IMG/VR virus record: IMGVR_UViG_3300042540_000801
Span: 1 to 50,441 of that record
Reading direction: 5' to 3' (one strand)
DNA: 50,441 bases
Source: a virus
In this document: positions 14,573 through 21,991 of the stretch, piece by piece
How positions within the stretch are numbered: the first letter of the stretch is position 1
Layout: every line of letters begins with the position of its first letter
Position numbers and translations under genes: made by a program
The notes under the pieces: model-generated
Told to the model about the DNA's origin: nothing
Database searches by the model: none
The model's input: only the letters and a program-made list of their open reading frames with translations

Positions 14573-14889
14573 TAGGTGGCCTCCTGGCAGATGGCGACGT
14601 GCTCGGTGCGGTGGTCGTATTCGAGCAGGCTGACGATCTCCAGCACCCGCTCCCGCCAGACCAGCCGGCTGGCGTGGGTGAGGCTGGCGTTGTGCCGCAG
14701 CCGCACGCGGTGCGTGATGCTGGTGTCCTGTTTCCCGGCGAGCAGGGCCTCGCGGGAGGACACGCCTTCGACGCTGGCCCACACCGTGGCGACGTCCGAC
14801 CATGTGAACACCGCTTCGCCGAGCGAGTTGATGGTCTCGCTCGACGCTTGGATCGTGACTCGCTCGGTGAGGTCCCCGCTGCGGATCAT
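14572..14889 (-). CDS. Head closure protein (phage head-tail joining family)
   Basis: A 105-aa protein starting IRSGDLTERVTIQ, with VWASVEGVSSREAL, RVRLRHN and a final RTEHVAICQEAT. This is the small beta-barrel pattern of the SPP1 gp16-like joining family, which closes the portal channel after packaging. The start overlaps the stop of the adaptor gene as ATGA. The order adaptor, closure, gp10, terminator is conserved. Confidence 0.87.
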   Translation of the reverse strand: MIRSGDLTERVTIQASSETINSLGEAVFTWSDVATVWASVEGVSSREALLAGKQDTSITHRVRLRHNASLTHASRLVWRERVLEIVSLLEYDHRTEHVAICQEAT

Positions 14890-15476
14890 CGGTAGGCGCC
14901 CCATTTGATGCTGTCGAGCAGGGCCTTGGCTCCGAGCGGGACCTCCTGCATGCTCATCGACTCGACCGCCGACCGTTGGCGGTAGAGGTGGTCGACGATC
15001 ATGAGGATCGCCGCCTTGAGCCGCGGCTCGGGGCTCGACGGCCCCGCCCACCAACGGACGGTGATGGAGCTGTAGTCCGCACGGTACGATGGCCAGGTGC
15101 CGCCGTAGGGCGGCCGGATGGTGCCAGGGATGGCTTCGCGGTCCACGCGGTACTCGGAGGGCGGCAGCGTGGCCTGTGCGCCGGTGTCGTTGAGGCTATA
15201 GGTGACCTCGACGGCCGTGGCGGTCCCGGAGGCGAACATTGGCGGGCGGGGGAGGCGGATCTCCGCGGGGAACGTGTCGAGCTTCATGACGTACTGGGAA
15301 GGTCCCACGAAGGTCATGTCGCAGTAGCTTTCGGCGTAGGCACGAACCGTGGAGATGAGCGCCGTGAGGTAGGCGTCGTCGGCCGTCGAGTCGACGCGGC
15401 AATGGTGCTTGGCCTCGGCCAGCGTGACCGGCTCGGTGGCGGGCGTCGTCTGTCGAGTGAGGCTGCGGTAGTTCAT
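14886..15476 (-). CDS. Head-tail adaptor (gp6-like connector)
   Basis: A 196-aa protein. The N-terminal part PVTLAEAKHHCRVDSTADDAYLTALI, then AYAESYCD, is the hallmark of the gp6-type adaptor that binds under the portal. The beta part has LPRPPMF and YSLNDTG. The C-terminal helices (RLKAAILMIVDHLYRQRSAV) fit the same family. The start overlaps the stop of the glycosyltransferase gene as ATGA behind AGGA. Confidence 0.87.
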   Translation of the reverse strand: MNYRSLTRQTTPATEPVTLAEAKHHCRVDSTADDAYLTALISTVRAYAESYCDMTFVGPSQYVMKLDTFPAEIRLPRPPMFASGTATAVEVTYSLNDTGAQATLPPSEYRVDREAIPGTIRPPYGGTWPSYRADYSSITVRWWAGPSSPEPRLKAAILMIVDHLYRQRSAVESMSMQEVPLGAKALLDSIKWGAYR

Positions 15477-16216
15477 GCCGTGGGGTCCTGCGGGATGCGC
15501 CATGAGTTTTTCGGCTTGCCGTTGGCGTGGAAGTCCGGGACGTACTGAAAGACTGGCGATTCGAGTTTGGCTCCGGGCCAGACCGCCACCCACTCGCCGT
15601 GGCCGATGGTGATGCGCGGCGATACGAAGACGCGGTTGCCGGCCTTCCGAAATTGCTTCCAAAAGTGGATGTCGGCGTCGGTTCTTCCGTCCCCGTACTC
15701 GCCTTTCTCGTTGGGTGTGTCGAGGAACCACGGCTTTGGCGTGCGGGCGAGCGCGGCGGTCGAGATGACCGTGCAGCCGAAGTGTGCGGTGTCCACTTCC
15801 TGCACGGGCTGGCCGAGCCATCGGCCGTCGACGGAGATGGAGTCGCCCTCACGGACGGCGCCGAGCGTGTCCTTGAGGGTCAGCATCGGCCTGCCGTCGT
15901 CGCGCTTGACCTGGAATCCGGTGATGGCGTCGCACTGGAAGGCCATGGCGAGGGCGAAGAGCTCCTCGATGTCACGCTGGGTGATGAATGAATCGAAGTC
16001 GAGCGTGAGGATGTACTCGCACTTATCGACCCACTCTTCCATCGTGCGCTGGAGCACTTGTCCCCAGAGTGCCCCCTGCCCGAGCGTCGGGCGGATGCCG
16101 AGCGGCATGAGGGCTTCGACCCAGCCGAAGAAGTTGGAGAGCGGGCCGAATCGGGGGCCGGAGAGAATGGCCTCGACGCGAACCTCGGCGTTCGTGTCCC
16201 CGATCTTGATGAGCAT
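15473..16216 (-). CDS. Glycosyltransferase-like protein in the head operon
   Basis: A 247-aa protein with a GT-A-type layout. Residues 60-80 read YILTLDFDSFITQRDIEEL, where DFD would be the DxD motif that holds the metal and nucleotide sugar. Later come DAITGFQVKRDD, FGCTVI, DADIHFWKQF and ITIGHGEWV. It has GGAGG before the ATG. It lies between the major capsid gene and the connectors, so a likely target is the capsid or another virion protein, but cell-surface or DNA sugars are also possible. Catalytic activity is inferred from motifs only. Confidence 0.75.
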   Translation of the reverse strand: MLIKIGDTNAEVRVEAILSGPRFGPLSNFFGWVEALMPLGIRPTLGQGALWGQVLQRTMEEWVDKCEYILTLDFDSFITQRDIEELFALAMAFQCDAITGFQVKRDDGRPMLTLKDTLGAVREGDSISVDGRWLGQPVQEVDTAHFGCTVISTAALARTPKPWFLDTPNEKGEYGDGRTDADIHFWKQFRKAGNRVFVSPRITIGHGEWVAVWPGAKLESPVFQYVPDFHANGKPKNSWRIPQDPTA

Positions 16217-16238
16217 GGCGTCCTCCGTGAACAGCGGA

Positions 16239-16270
16239 ACGGGCGGCGGGCGTCCTTGCCCACCGCCCGT
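16239..16270 (-). terminator. Hairpin after the major capsid gene
   Basis: ACGGGCGG and CCGCCCGT form an 8-bp stem in the 90-base gap between the capsid gene and the glycosyltransferase gene. There is no T-run. It may stabilise or attenuate the capsid message rather than end it. Confidence 0.5.
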
Positions 16271-16306
16271 CCTTGGGCGCTGTCACTGTGCCAGGTGTGT
16301 CAAGGC

Positions 16307-17695
16307 TCAGGTGGCGGCGGCGGCCTTGAGGGCGACCATCGGGCCGGCGACCGTGTTGGAGCCGAGGTCGTGCACCACGATCGCGTTGCGGACCGTGGCG
16401 AACGTGGCCGTCTGGTCGAACTCGATGTAGCGCTCGCTCGCCGTCTTGATCGTGACCGTGCGGCGGTCGCCGTAGGTCGCGGCTTGCGAGAGGTCTCCGA
16501 ACAGGGCGAGGCACCTGCCGCCGGTCCCCGTCAGGTCGCTTACCATCGGGTGCGCGAGGACCACGGGGAAACCGAGGAACTGGAGGTCGAAACCCCCGGC
16601 GACGTCGGCCCGCGTGTTGCCGCCGCTCTGCATGGCGAGCCGCAGCATCGAGGAGCCGTAGCCGGCGGGCGAGATGTACCACTTGGCCTGACGGCGGGCG
16701 AAGAGGGGAAGCCGGCTCACGACGTTCGTGAAGTCGGTCAGCTCGAGCGAGTCGAAGGTCGAGTTGCCCGTTGCCGCCGTGACGACCGACTTGGCGTAGC
16801 CCGAAGACAGGATCTTCGTGCAGATGCCGGTCACCGAGTGGTAGGTGCCGGTGCCGTCGCCGATGAAGCCCGCGTTGTCCACGGCTTCGGCGAGGCACTG
16901 GGCCGTCTCGACGGCGATGAGGTCGGCCAGGTTGATGACCGAGTCCTCGAACAGCGAGTTGGGGATGCGGTTTGCCACGCCCCAAATCTTCGCGTTGAGC
17001 TGCACGTTGTCGAAGGTCACGTCTGAGGGCGTGATCTCGACGTTCTCGCCGACCGGGCGAGCCGCGAGACCGCCGGTGCGGCGGGCGATGAGGAGCGTGT
17101 CGCTCGACATCGGCACCTTCCGGGCGTTCGCGACGAACGCACCGTACTCCTCCACGAGCCGGATGATCTCGGTGGAGAGCTCGTCGCTGACGAGGTAGCC
17201 GCCGAGCGAGTCGGTGCTGCCCGCCTGCGCGCGGGTCTGGACGCCGTGGTCGACGCACCACCGGCGGGCTTCGGCGTCGCCGAAGACGTAGCCGCGGAGG
17301 TGCATGCCCGAGCGGTAGGCCCGCTCTTCGGCGTTCGGGCCACGGAACGCCTTGAGGACGCCGGTGGCCTTGGGGATGGCGTAGTTGCGGGGTTCCACGG
17401 CGGGCTCCTCCTTGGTGGCGGGTGCGACGGTCTTGGCGGGGGCGGGGGCGGCCCGCTCGAGGACGGCCCGCAGTTCCTTCTCCTTCTCGGCGGCGCGCTC
17501 GTAGAAGGCGATCTTCGACTTGAGCTTCTCGGCCCGCTCGATGAGCTGCTCGAGCCGCTCGGAGTTCTGCATCGCCTCGTCGGCCGCGGCGCCGTCTTCG
17601 GCCGGAGCATCGGTCGCGCCGTCTTCGAGGGCGCCCATCTCGGCGAGGACCTTGGCGAGCTCGTCGAGCAGAACCTTGACTTGCGATGCAGCCAC
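16307..17695 (-). CDS. HK97-type major capsid protein
   Basis: A 462-aa protein. The N-terminal 110 residues are a charged coiled coil (LEQLIERAEKLKSKIAFYER), the delta/scaffold domain normally removed by the prohead protease. The shell domain starts near 130 and shows the family path: TDSLGGYLVSDELSTEIIRL, RTGGLAARPVGE, IPNSLFEDSVINL, FIGDGTGTYHSVTGI and LGFPVVLAHPM. I start it at a GTG (17695) eight bases after AAGGAG; no ATG fits. The ribosome site lies in a long stem described separately. Confidence 0.95.
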   Translation of the reverse strand: MAASQVKVLLDELAKVLAEMGALEDGATDAPAEDGAAADEAMQNSERLEQLIERAEKLKSKIAFYERAAEKEKELRAVLERAAPAPAKTVAPATKEEPAVEPRNYAIPKATGVLKAFRGPNAEERAYRSGMHLRGYVFGDAEARRWCVDHGVQTRAQAGSTDSLGGYLVSDELSTEIIRLVEEYGAFVANARKVPMSSDTLLIARRTGGLAARPVGENVEITPSDVTFDNVQLNAKIWGVANRIPNSLFEDSVINLADLIAVETAQCLAEAVDNAGFIGDGTGTYHSVTGICTKILSSGYAKSVVTAATGNSTFDSLELTDFTNVVSRLPLFARRQAKWYISPAGYGSSMLRLAMQSGGNTRADVAGGFDLQFLGFPVVLAHPMVSDLTGTGGRCLALFGDLSQAATYGDRRTVTIKTASERYIEFDQTATFATVRNAIVVHDLGSNTVAGPMVALKAAAAT

Positions 17696-17705
17696 GAGAT
17701 GGGCT

Positions 17706-17811
17706 CCTTGTGCGTGAGGACCAGCGGCATCTGCCGCCCGTTCCTGAAACCTACGCACAAGGTGGCGCGGCCATCCATAGTTGGATGGATGTTCTTTACT
17801 ATCTAGTAAAG
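17706..17811 (-). promoter_or_regulatory. Structured leader of the capsid gene
   Basis: Three stems stand in a row on the minus strand. CTTTACTA/TAGTAAAG lies at 17794-17811 and CCATCCA/TGGATGG at 17771-17788. The third is a perfect 10-bp stem between 17753-17762 and 17706-17715 that encloses a CGGCA/TGCCG hairpin. The last stem ends in the AAGG of the capsid Shine-Dalgarno, so it would hide the ribosome site. The first stem contains the TAG stop of the zinc-ribbon gene. Confidence 0.7.
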
Positions 17812-17975
17812 CACCGCCGCCGGATCTCCGAGGCGGGGATGACGGACTTGTCCGTCGCGCCGCACCGCGGGCAGCGCAGGTATCGCACCTGGCTGTCGCC
17901 GCGGCTCTGGCTGGAAACGACACCGAGGACGCCGCGCCTGCACGCGGCACAGGTGTCACCCGATTTTGCGGCCAT
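17799..17975 (-). CDS. Zinc-ribbon small protein (Com-like)
   Basis: A 58-aa protein with CAAC near the N-terminus and RCPRC about 25 residues later, a two-knuckle zinc ribbon. The spacing and small size recall Com of phage Mu, an RNA-binding translational regulator, but the similarity is only in the cysteine pattern. It overlaps the end of the prohead protease gene by 20 bases. It lies directly before the structured capsid leader, so regulation of capsid translation is a testable idea. Confidence 0.7.
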   Translation of the reverse strand: MAAKSGDTCAACRRGVLGVVSSQSRGDSQVRYLRCPRCGATDKSVIPASEIRRRCFTR

Positions 17976-18987
17976 GCTGTTGGAGGAACTTTCGGATGTC
18001 GGCCATGTGCCGACGAGCGACGATGAGGCGACTGGTCGCCAACTGCCGGCCGGCGACGTGCTGCTCGTAACTGCGGCGGGCCACGCCGACGTCTGCGTCG
18101 GGGTACGCGGGGAACGTGACCGGCCCGACATCCAGCAGGCGGTCGATCCGCTTCACGATTCTGGTGGAGCGGCCTTCTTCGACCGTCCACTCTTCCCCGC
18201 CTTTTGCGATGGTGAACGCGAAACTTGAGCCACGGATGTCGCCTCTCCTGATGCTCTCGACGACGCCCTGCTGCGAGACTGGGGGCAGGACTTCGTAGCG
18301 GAGGCCGCGATCGTCGACGAAGAGCTTGAGCGTGGTCGGGTAGCGGCCGAGGACCACGTTGGGGTCGTGGTTGAACAGGGCGCGGGTCTCGAGCGGGACG
18401 CGGCGGCCACGCCGCTCGGACACCAGGCCGAAGGCGGTCGGGTCGATCCGCTCCACGAAGTCTCCGAGGTCGAGGCTGCGGACGCCGAACCGTGCCGCGT
18501 AGCCGACGATCCAATCGCGTTCGGTCTCGTCGCCGTTCTCGTCGCACTCGCAGCGGCGTTCGACGGTGAGGAGGTCGGTGGCCGTCTCCGCTTCGTCGAT
18601 GACAAGAGAGCGTCGCTCGATCTGCATGGCGTGACTCCTTTCGCCGTTGTCTGCAGCTTCCATCTGCCGGACCAGTTTCTTGGCCCACGACCAACCGGGA
18701 TCTCCGCCCCACAAGGCCCAGGCGATTCTCCCGGCGGATGGGAAGCCGTCTTCGCCGGGGGACCAGCCTTGTCCCTGCTTGTCGACTTCGTGGCGGTCGA
18801 AATAGGCCTTCATCCGCTTGGCAGTTGATGGGCTGATCTGCGTGCCGTTGCCGAGGTCGCGGGCGCGGGCCACGCCCACGGCGGTGCCGCCGCGGTTGAA
18901 CTCTTTGCGCCAGGCCAGACCGCGATCCGCTTCCTTGCGGACGCCGGCCGGCGGCGTGAAGTCGATGTGATCGTATTTCCCTGCCAT
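17956..18987 (-). CDS. Prohead protease with an extra N-terminal domain
   Basis: A 343-aa fusion. Residues 1-115 (YDHIDFTPPAGVRKEA, then GGTAVGVARARDL, GFPSAGRIAWALWGG) form a small domain of unknown role known from other phage proteins. Residues 121-343 are an HK97-type prohead protease: LFNHDPNVVLGR with the catalytic His, GDIRGSSFAF with the catalytic Ser and DVGPVTFPAYPDA. It would mature the capsid and perhaps other head proteins. A strong AAGGAG eight bases before an internal ATG at 18627 suggests that a 223-aa protease is also made on its own. Confidence 0.88.
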   Translation of the reverse strand: MAGKYDHIDFTPPAGVRKEADRGLAWRKEFNRGGTAVGVARARDLGNGTQISPSTAKRMKAYFDRHEVDKQGQGWSPGEDGFPSAGRIAWALWGGDPGWSWAKKLVRQMEAADNGERSHAMQIERRSLVIDEAETATDLLTVERRCECDENGDETERDWIVGYAARFGVRSLDLGDFVERIDPTAFGLVSERRGRRVPLETRALFNHDPNVVLGRYPTTLKLFVDDRGLRYEVLPPVSQQGVVESIRRGDIRGSSFAFTIAKGGEEWTVEEGRSTRIVKRIDRLLDVGPVTFPAYPDADVGVARRSYEQHVAGRQLATSRLIVARRHMADIRKFLQQHGRKIG

Positions 18988-19052
18988 GGCTTCCGTGCCT
19001 TGGGGTCTTTGTCGATGGTAGCGGCCAGAGGCCGATGCTTTGCGTGCCGCGG

Positions 19053-19295
19053 TCAGGGCGACGGCGGCGGGGGAGGAGGCGGCGAACTGGCGGTTGCTTC
19101 CTTCTCGGCGGCGACGGCCTGCCGGTAGGCTTCGTCGGGATCGACGCCGGCCAGGAGCAGGCGGGCCAGTTCCCGCATGCCGATGGAGCTTTTGAGGTCG
19201 CGGCGCCACTCGGCCAGGCCCTCCTCGCCAAACTTGACGACGCGGATGCCGGCCGCCGTGTCGACGTCTTGCTTGTCTTGTTCTTCTGGGGTCAT
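19053..19295 (-). CDS. Small head-operon protein, unknown
   Basis: An 80-aa protein: an acidic start (TPEEQDKQDVDTAAG), a helical middle (FGEEGLAEWRRDLKSSIGMRELARLLLAG) and a proline tail (SSPPPPPPPSP). The start overlaps the stop of the large multi-domain gene as ATGA. It lies between that gene and the protease. A head-assembly or cargo role is possible from position; no family is recognised. Confidence 0.7.
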   Translation of the reverse strand: MTPEEQDKQDVDTAAGIRVVKFGEEGLAEWRRDLKSSIGMRELARLLLAGVDPDEAYRQAVAAEKEATASSPPPPPPPSP

Positions 19296-21991
19296 GGATG
19301 CCACCCGATGTGCTCGAGGTCGACGAACAGCCGCGGCTTGCCGCTGATCCATCTCCATTCTTTCGATTTCAGGCGGAATTGCGAGCGGCGGGGGAGGAGG
19401 ACTTCGGCTTCGCTCTTGTGGGCGCTGATGCCTTGGATGTTGAGGCCGTACTTTGTCGTGATACGCATGGCGATGCCGGGGGCTTCTTTGTTGCCGGAAC
19501 TCCATGACTCGCCCATGTCGCGACGGGTGGAGCAGGACAGGTATCCCGTGTCCTGCCAGACGGCTCCGACAGCGAGCTTGTCGATCTGCGTGGCGACGCT
19601 GTGGCCGACGCCGCGGTAGAGGGTTTTCGTTTCGCTGTGCGCGGCGATGCGGGTGACGGCGTCGAGGGCGGCCACCTTGAGCGCGACGTGCTGCGGCATC
19701 TTGCCAAGTTCCGAGATGCTGCCGCCCGTGTTGGATTCGTACTGCCGCAATAGGTTGTTGATCTCTTTGTAGTGTGAGCCGGTGTACTGCTGGATGGCCT
19801 CCCTGGCGATTGGCATGGCCTTGATCGCGGCGGCTTGCACTTCGAGCACGGGCGGGTTGGGGACCGTGTGCTGCCAACTGTCTGGCGAGTTGGTTGGCAG
19901 CTTACCCGGTGGCGGCTTGCCGGGCGTGGCGCTGGCTCCGGCCTTCGTCGGCTCGGGCTGGACGGCGGGGGCGTCCTTGTCCGCGACGGGCTTGGGCGGC
20001 TCCTGCGGCTTGGGCGTGGACTTGGGTGCTTCCGGCGGCGGGTTGACCTTGTTGACGCCCGAGACGTTGGCGTTGGCGCCGGGCGGCGGAGGAGCGAGCA
20101 GGCCGGCGGCCATCGCCTTCTCGCCCGCGTAGATGCCGGGATCGTTCTTGAGCGCGGTCGGCGATCCGATGTTGTCGGGGTGGATGGGGTCGATGCTGTA
20201 CTGCGTGCAGAGGGCATTGAAGCTGTTGGGCGTTCCGGCGGTCTTCTCGCTGATGGCGTTCTTGAGCGTTTGCTGGGCGGCCGACTTGGCGGTCTTGGCG
20301 CTGGAGCCTTCGGTCTTGAACTTGGCGACCAGCACGCCGTAGAGCTTGGCGTGGGCGACCGTCATCATGAGGTCCTTGGGGTAGCCCTTCTTCTCCATCC
20401 AGGCACCGGCTTTCTTGCCGCTGCCGAGGGTGGCCGCGGCGTCGCCGGCGCCGCCCTTGGCGCAGGTGTTCGCCTCGCCGAAGCCGCCGGATCCCGTGCC
20501 GCAGTTGCGGGTCTCGAGCGATCGCTTGCTCTTCTTGGGATCGACCTGATCGGCGACAACCATGTAGACGCCTTCTTTGCTTTGCGTCACTGACACCACC
20601 TTGAAACTGGCTCGCCGAGTGATGTATTCCGGCTGGCTGGCTCCCTCGGAGATGTCGCGGGCGTCGACGAGCCGCGTGCGGATGATGATGCCAGTGCCGC
20701 CCGTGCCGGTTTCGTTGGGGTCCGCGTATTGCATGGCGGTCCCCTTGCTGCCGAAGGATGAGACGCCTTTGATGTTGAAGGACTCTTGCTTGATGAACGC
20801 GTCGGCGGCGTTGTTGTCGAGGATCATGCCGCGGTAGGCGAGGCCGTCGTATCGCGGCATCTTGGCGAGGGCCGATAGCAGCGCGGGGCTGGCCTTGCCT
20901 TGCTCGTCGAGTTCACGGTGCGGGGTGGCGTCGTTGGTCCAGTCCCCGATCGCGTTTTCTTCTTCGCGGGTCAGGGGGCCGGAAGCGGAAGGCCACCGGT
21001 CGCCGTCGTCGGTGCTGCCGTCGCCGCCGGCGCACTTGTTGCCCGGCTTGAATCCGCCGGCGCCGCTTCCGCAGTCGCGGGCCTCGGAGCGGGCGTCGCC
21101 GTTCTTCTTGGCCCAGGCCGCCATGTAGTCGAGCCGCGCCTTCATCGTGTCGCGGTGCTTGGCCGGGGTGGCGGCGAGGATGGCCTTGCGCCGCTTCTCA
21201 AGGCCGCCGATCTGCTTGGCGACGTCGGCATCCGAGAGCTTGCCGAAGATCGGCTTGCCTTGGTCGCTCGTCCGCATGGAGGTGATCTCGCCGACTTCCG
21301 GGCCGAACGCCTTGGGCTTGCCCTGCGCGCGGAAGTCGAGGGAGCCGCCATTGTCGATCCGCATGGGCGGGCGGCCGTCTGACGGGACGACGATGTTGTC
21401 GCGGGCCAGGCCGATGACGTCCCAGTTGGCGAGCAGGGCGTCGGCGGCGAAGTTTTCGCGGAGCGAGGCCGCGGCCTTCTCGAAGTCGCTGCCGCGGAGC
21501 TTGTCGAGGGTCGGGCCGGGGACATACTCGGTGACCTGCACCGGCTTACTGCCGGACTCGTCGAGGCGATGAGCCGGAACCGGGGCGCCGGCCGCGCGGT
21601 AGATGTCGTTGGCGGCCGACTCGCTGCGGACGTGCTCGGAGGAGTTGCCGCCCTTGATGACGAACTGGTTGCCGTTCTTGTCCTCGGCCAGCATCGCCCC
21701 GGTGGAGCCGCCGAGCCGCTTGGTGACCTTGAGCTCGCTGGCCGGCGGGATGTCGCCCTGTTTCTTGCCGCCGGGGGCATCGCCGCCGTCGCCGTCGCCG
21801 CCGGCCGCGCACTTGTTGCCGGGCTTGAAGCCGCCCGCTCCGCTGCCGCAGTCGCGGTAGGCGGCGAGCATGTCGCGGCGCTTGACCCGCTGCCGCTTCT
21901 TGAGGGCGTCGAGGATGTGCTGCGGCTTCTGCCAGCCGGGAGGAGCGAGCGAGGCTTCGGAGCCGACGAACTTGTCGAGGTTGGCGGTCAT
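19292..21991 (-). CDS. Multi-effector head protein: kinase-like domain plus two ADP-ribosyltransferase-like domains
   Basis: An 899-aa protein in the position usually held by a MuF-type head gene. Residues 48-61, 307-320 and 497-510 carry a repeated CGSGAGGFKPGNKC-type peptide that splits it into modules. Module 1 (about 80-300) looks like a HipA/PI-kinase-type fold: Lys113 in FVIKGG, Glu124, D191 to N199 in NWDVIGLARDN and D213 in RIDNGGS. Module 2 has Arg387 (LAYRGM), Ser411-412 and Glu455, an R-S-E ADP-ribosyltransferase layout. Module 3 follows a proline-rich linker (630-710) and has Arg793 (LYRGV), SCST at 819-822 and ExE at 861-863. It probably enters the host with the DNA and modifies host proteins; targets are unknown. 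Confidence 0.75.
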   Translation of the reverse strand: MTANLDKFVGSEASLAPPGWQKPQHILDALKKRQRVKRRDMLAAYRDCGSGAGGFKPGNKCAAGGDGDGGDAPGGKKQGDIPPASELKVTKRLGGSTGAMLAEDKNGNQFVIKGGNSSEHVRSESAANDIYRAAGAPVPAHRLDESGSKPVQVTEYVPGPTLDKLRGSDFEKAAASLRENFAADALLANWDVIGLARDNIVVPSDGRPPMRIDNGGSLDFRAQGKPKAFGPEVGEITSMRTSDQGKPIFGKLSDADVAKQIGGLEKRRKAILAATPAKHRDTMKARLDYMAAWAKKNGDARSEARDCGSGAGGFKPGNKCAGGDGSTDDGDRWPSASGPLTREEENAIGDWTNDATPHRELDEQGKASPALLSALAKMPRYDGLAYRGMILDNNAADAFIKQESFNIKGVSSFGSKGTAMQYADPNETGTGGTGIIIRTRLVDARDISEGASQPEYITRRASFKVVSVTQSKEGVYMVVADQVDPKKSKRSLETRNCGTGSGGFGEANTCAKGGAGDAAATLGSGKKAGAWMEKKGYPKDLMMTVAHAKLYGVLVAKFKTEGSSAKTAKSAAQQTLKNAISEKTAGTPNSFNALCTQYSIDPIHPDNIGSPTALKNDPGIYAGEKAMAAGLLAPPPPGANANVSGVNKVNPPPEAPKSTPKPQEPPKPVADKDAPAVQPEPTKAGASATPGKPPPGKLPTNSPDSWQHTVPNPPVLEVQAAAIKAMPIAREAIQQYTGSHYKEINNLLRQYESNTGGSISELGKMPQHVALKVAALDAVTRIAAHSETKTLYRGVGHSVATQIDKLAVGAVWQDTGYLSCSTRRDMGESWSSGNKEAPGIAMRITTKYGLNIQGISAHKSEAEVLLPRRSQFRLKSKEWRWISGKPRLFVDLEHIGWHP
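20462..20503 (-). repeat. Cys-bounded module-border repeat, copy 4
   Basis: Encodes CGTGSGGFGEANTC before the third effector module. It is the most divergent of four copies. Confidence 0.8.
21032..21073 (-). repeat. Cys-bounded module-border repeat, copy 3
   Basis: Encodes CGSGAGGFKPGNKC before the second effector module (ADP-ribosyltransferase-like). Confidence 0.85.
21809..21850 (-). repeat. Cys-bounded module-border repeat, copy 2
   Basis: Encodes CGSGAGGFKPGNKC before the kinase-like module. Confidence 0.85.
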
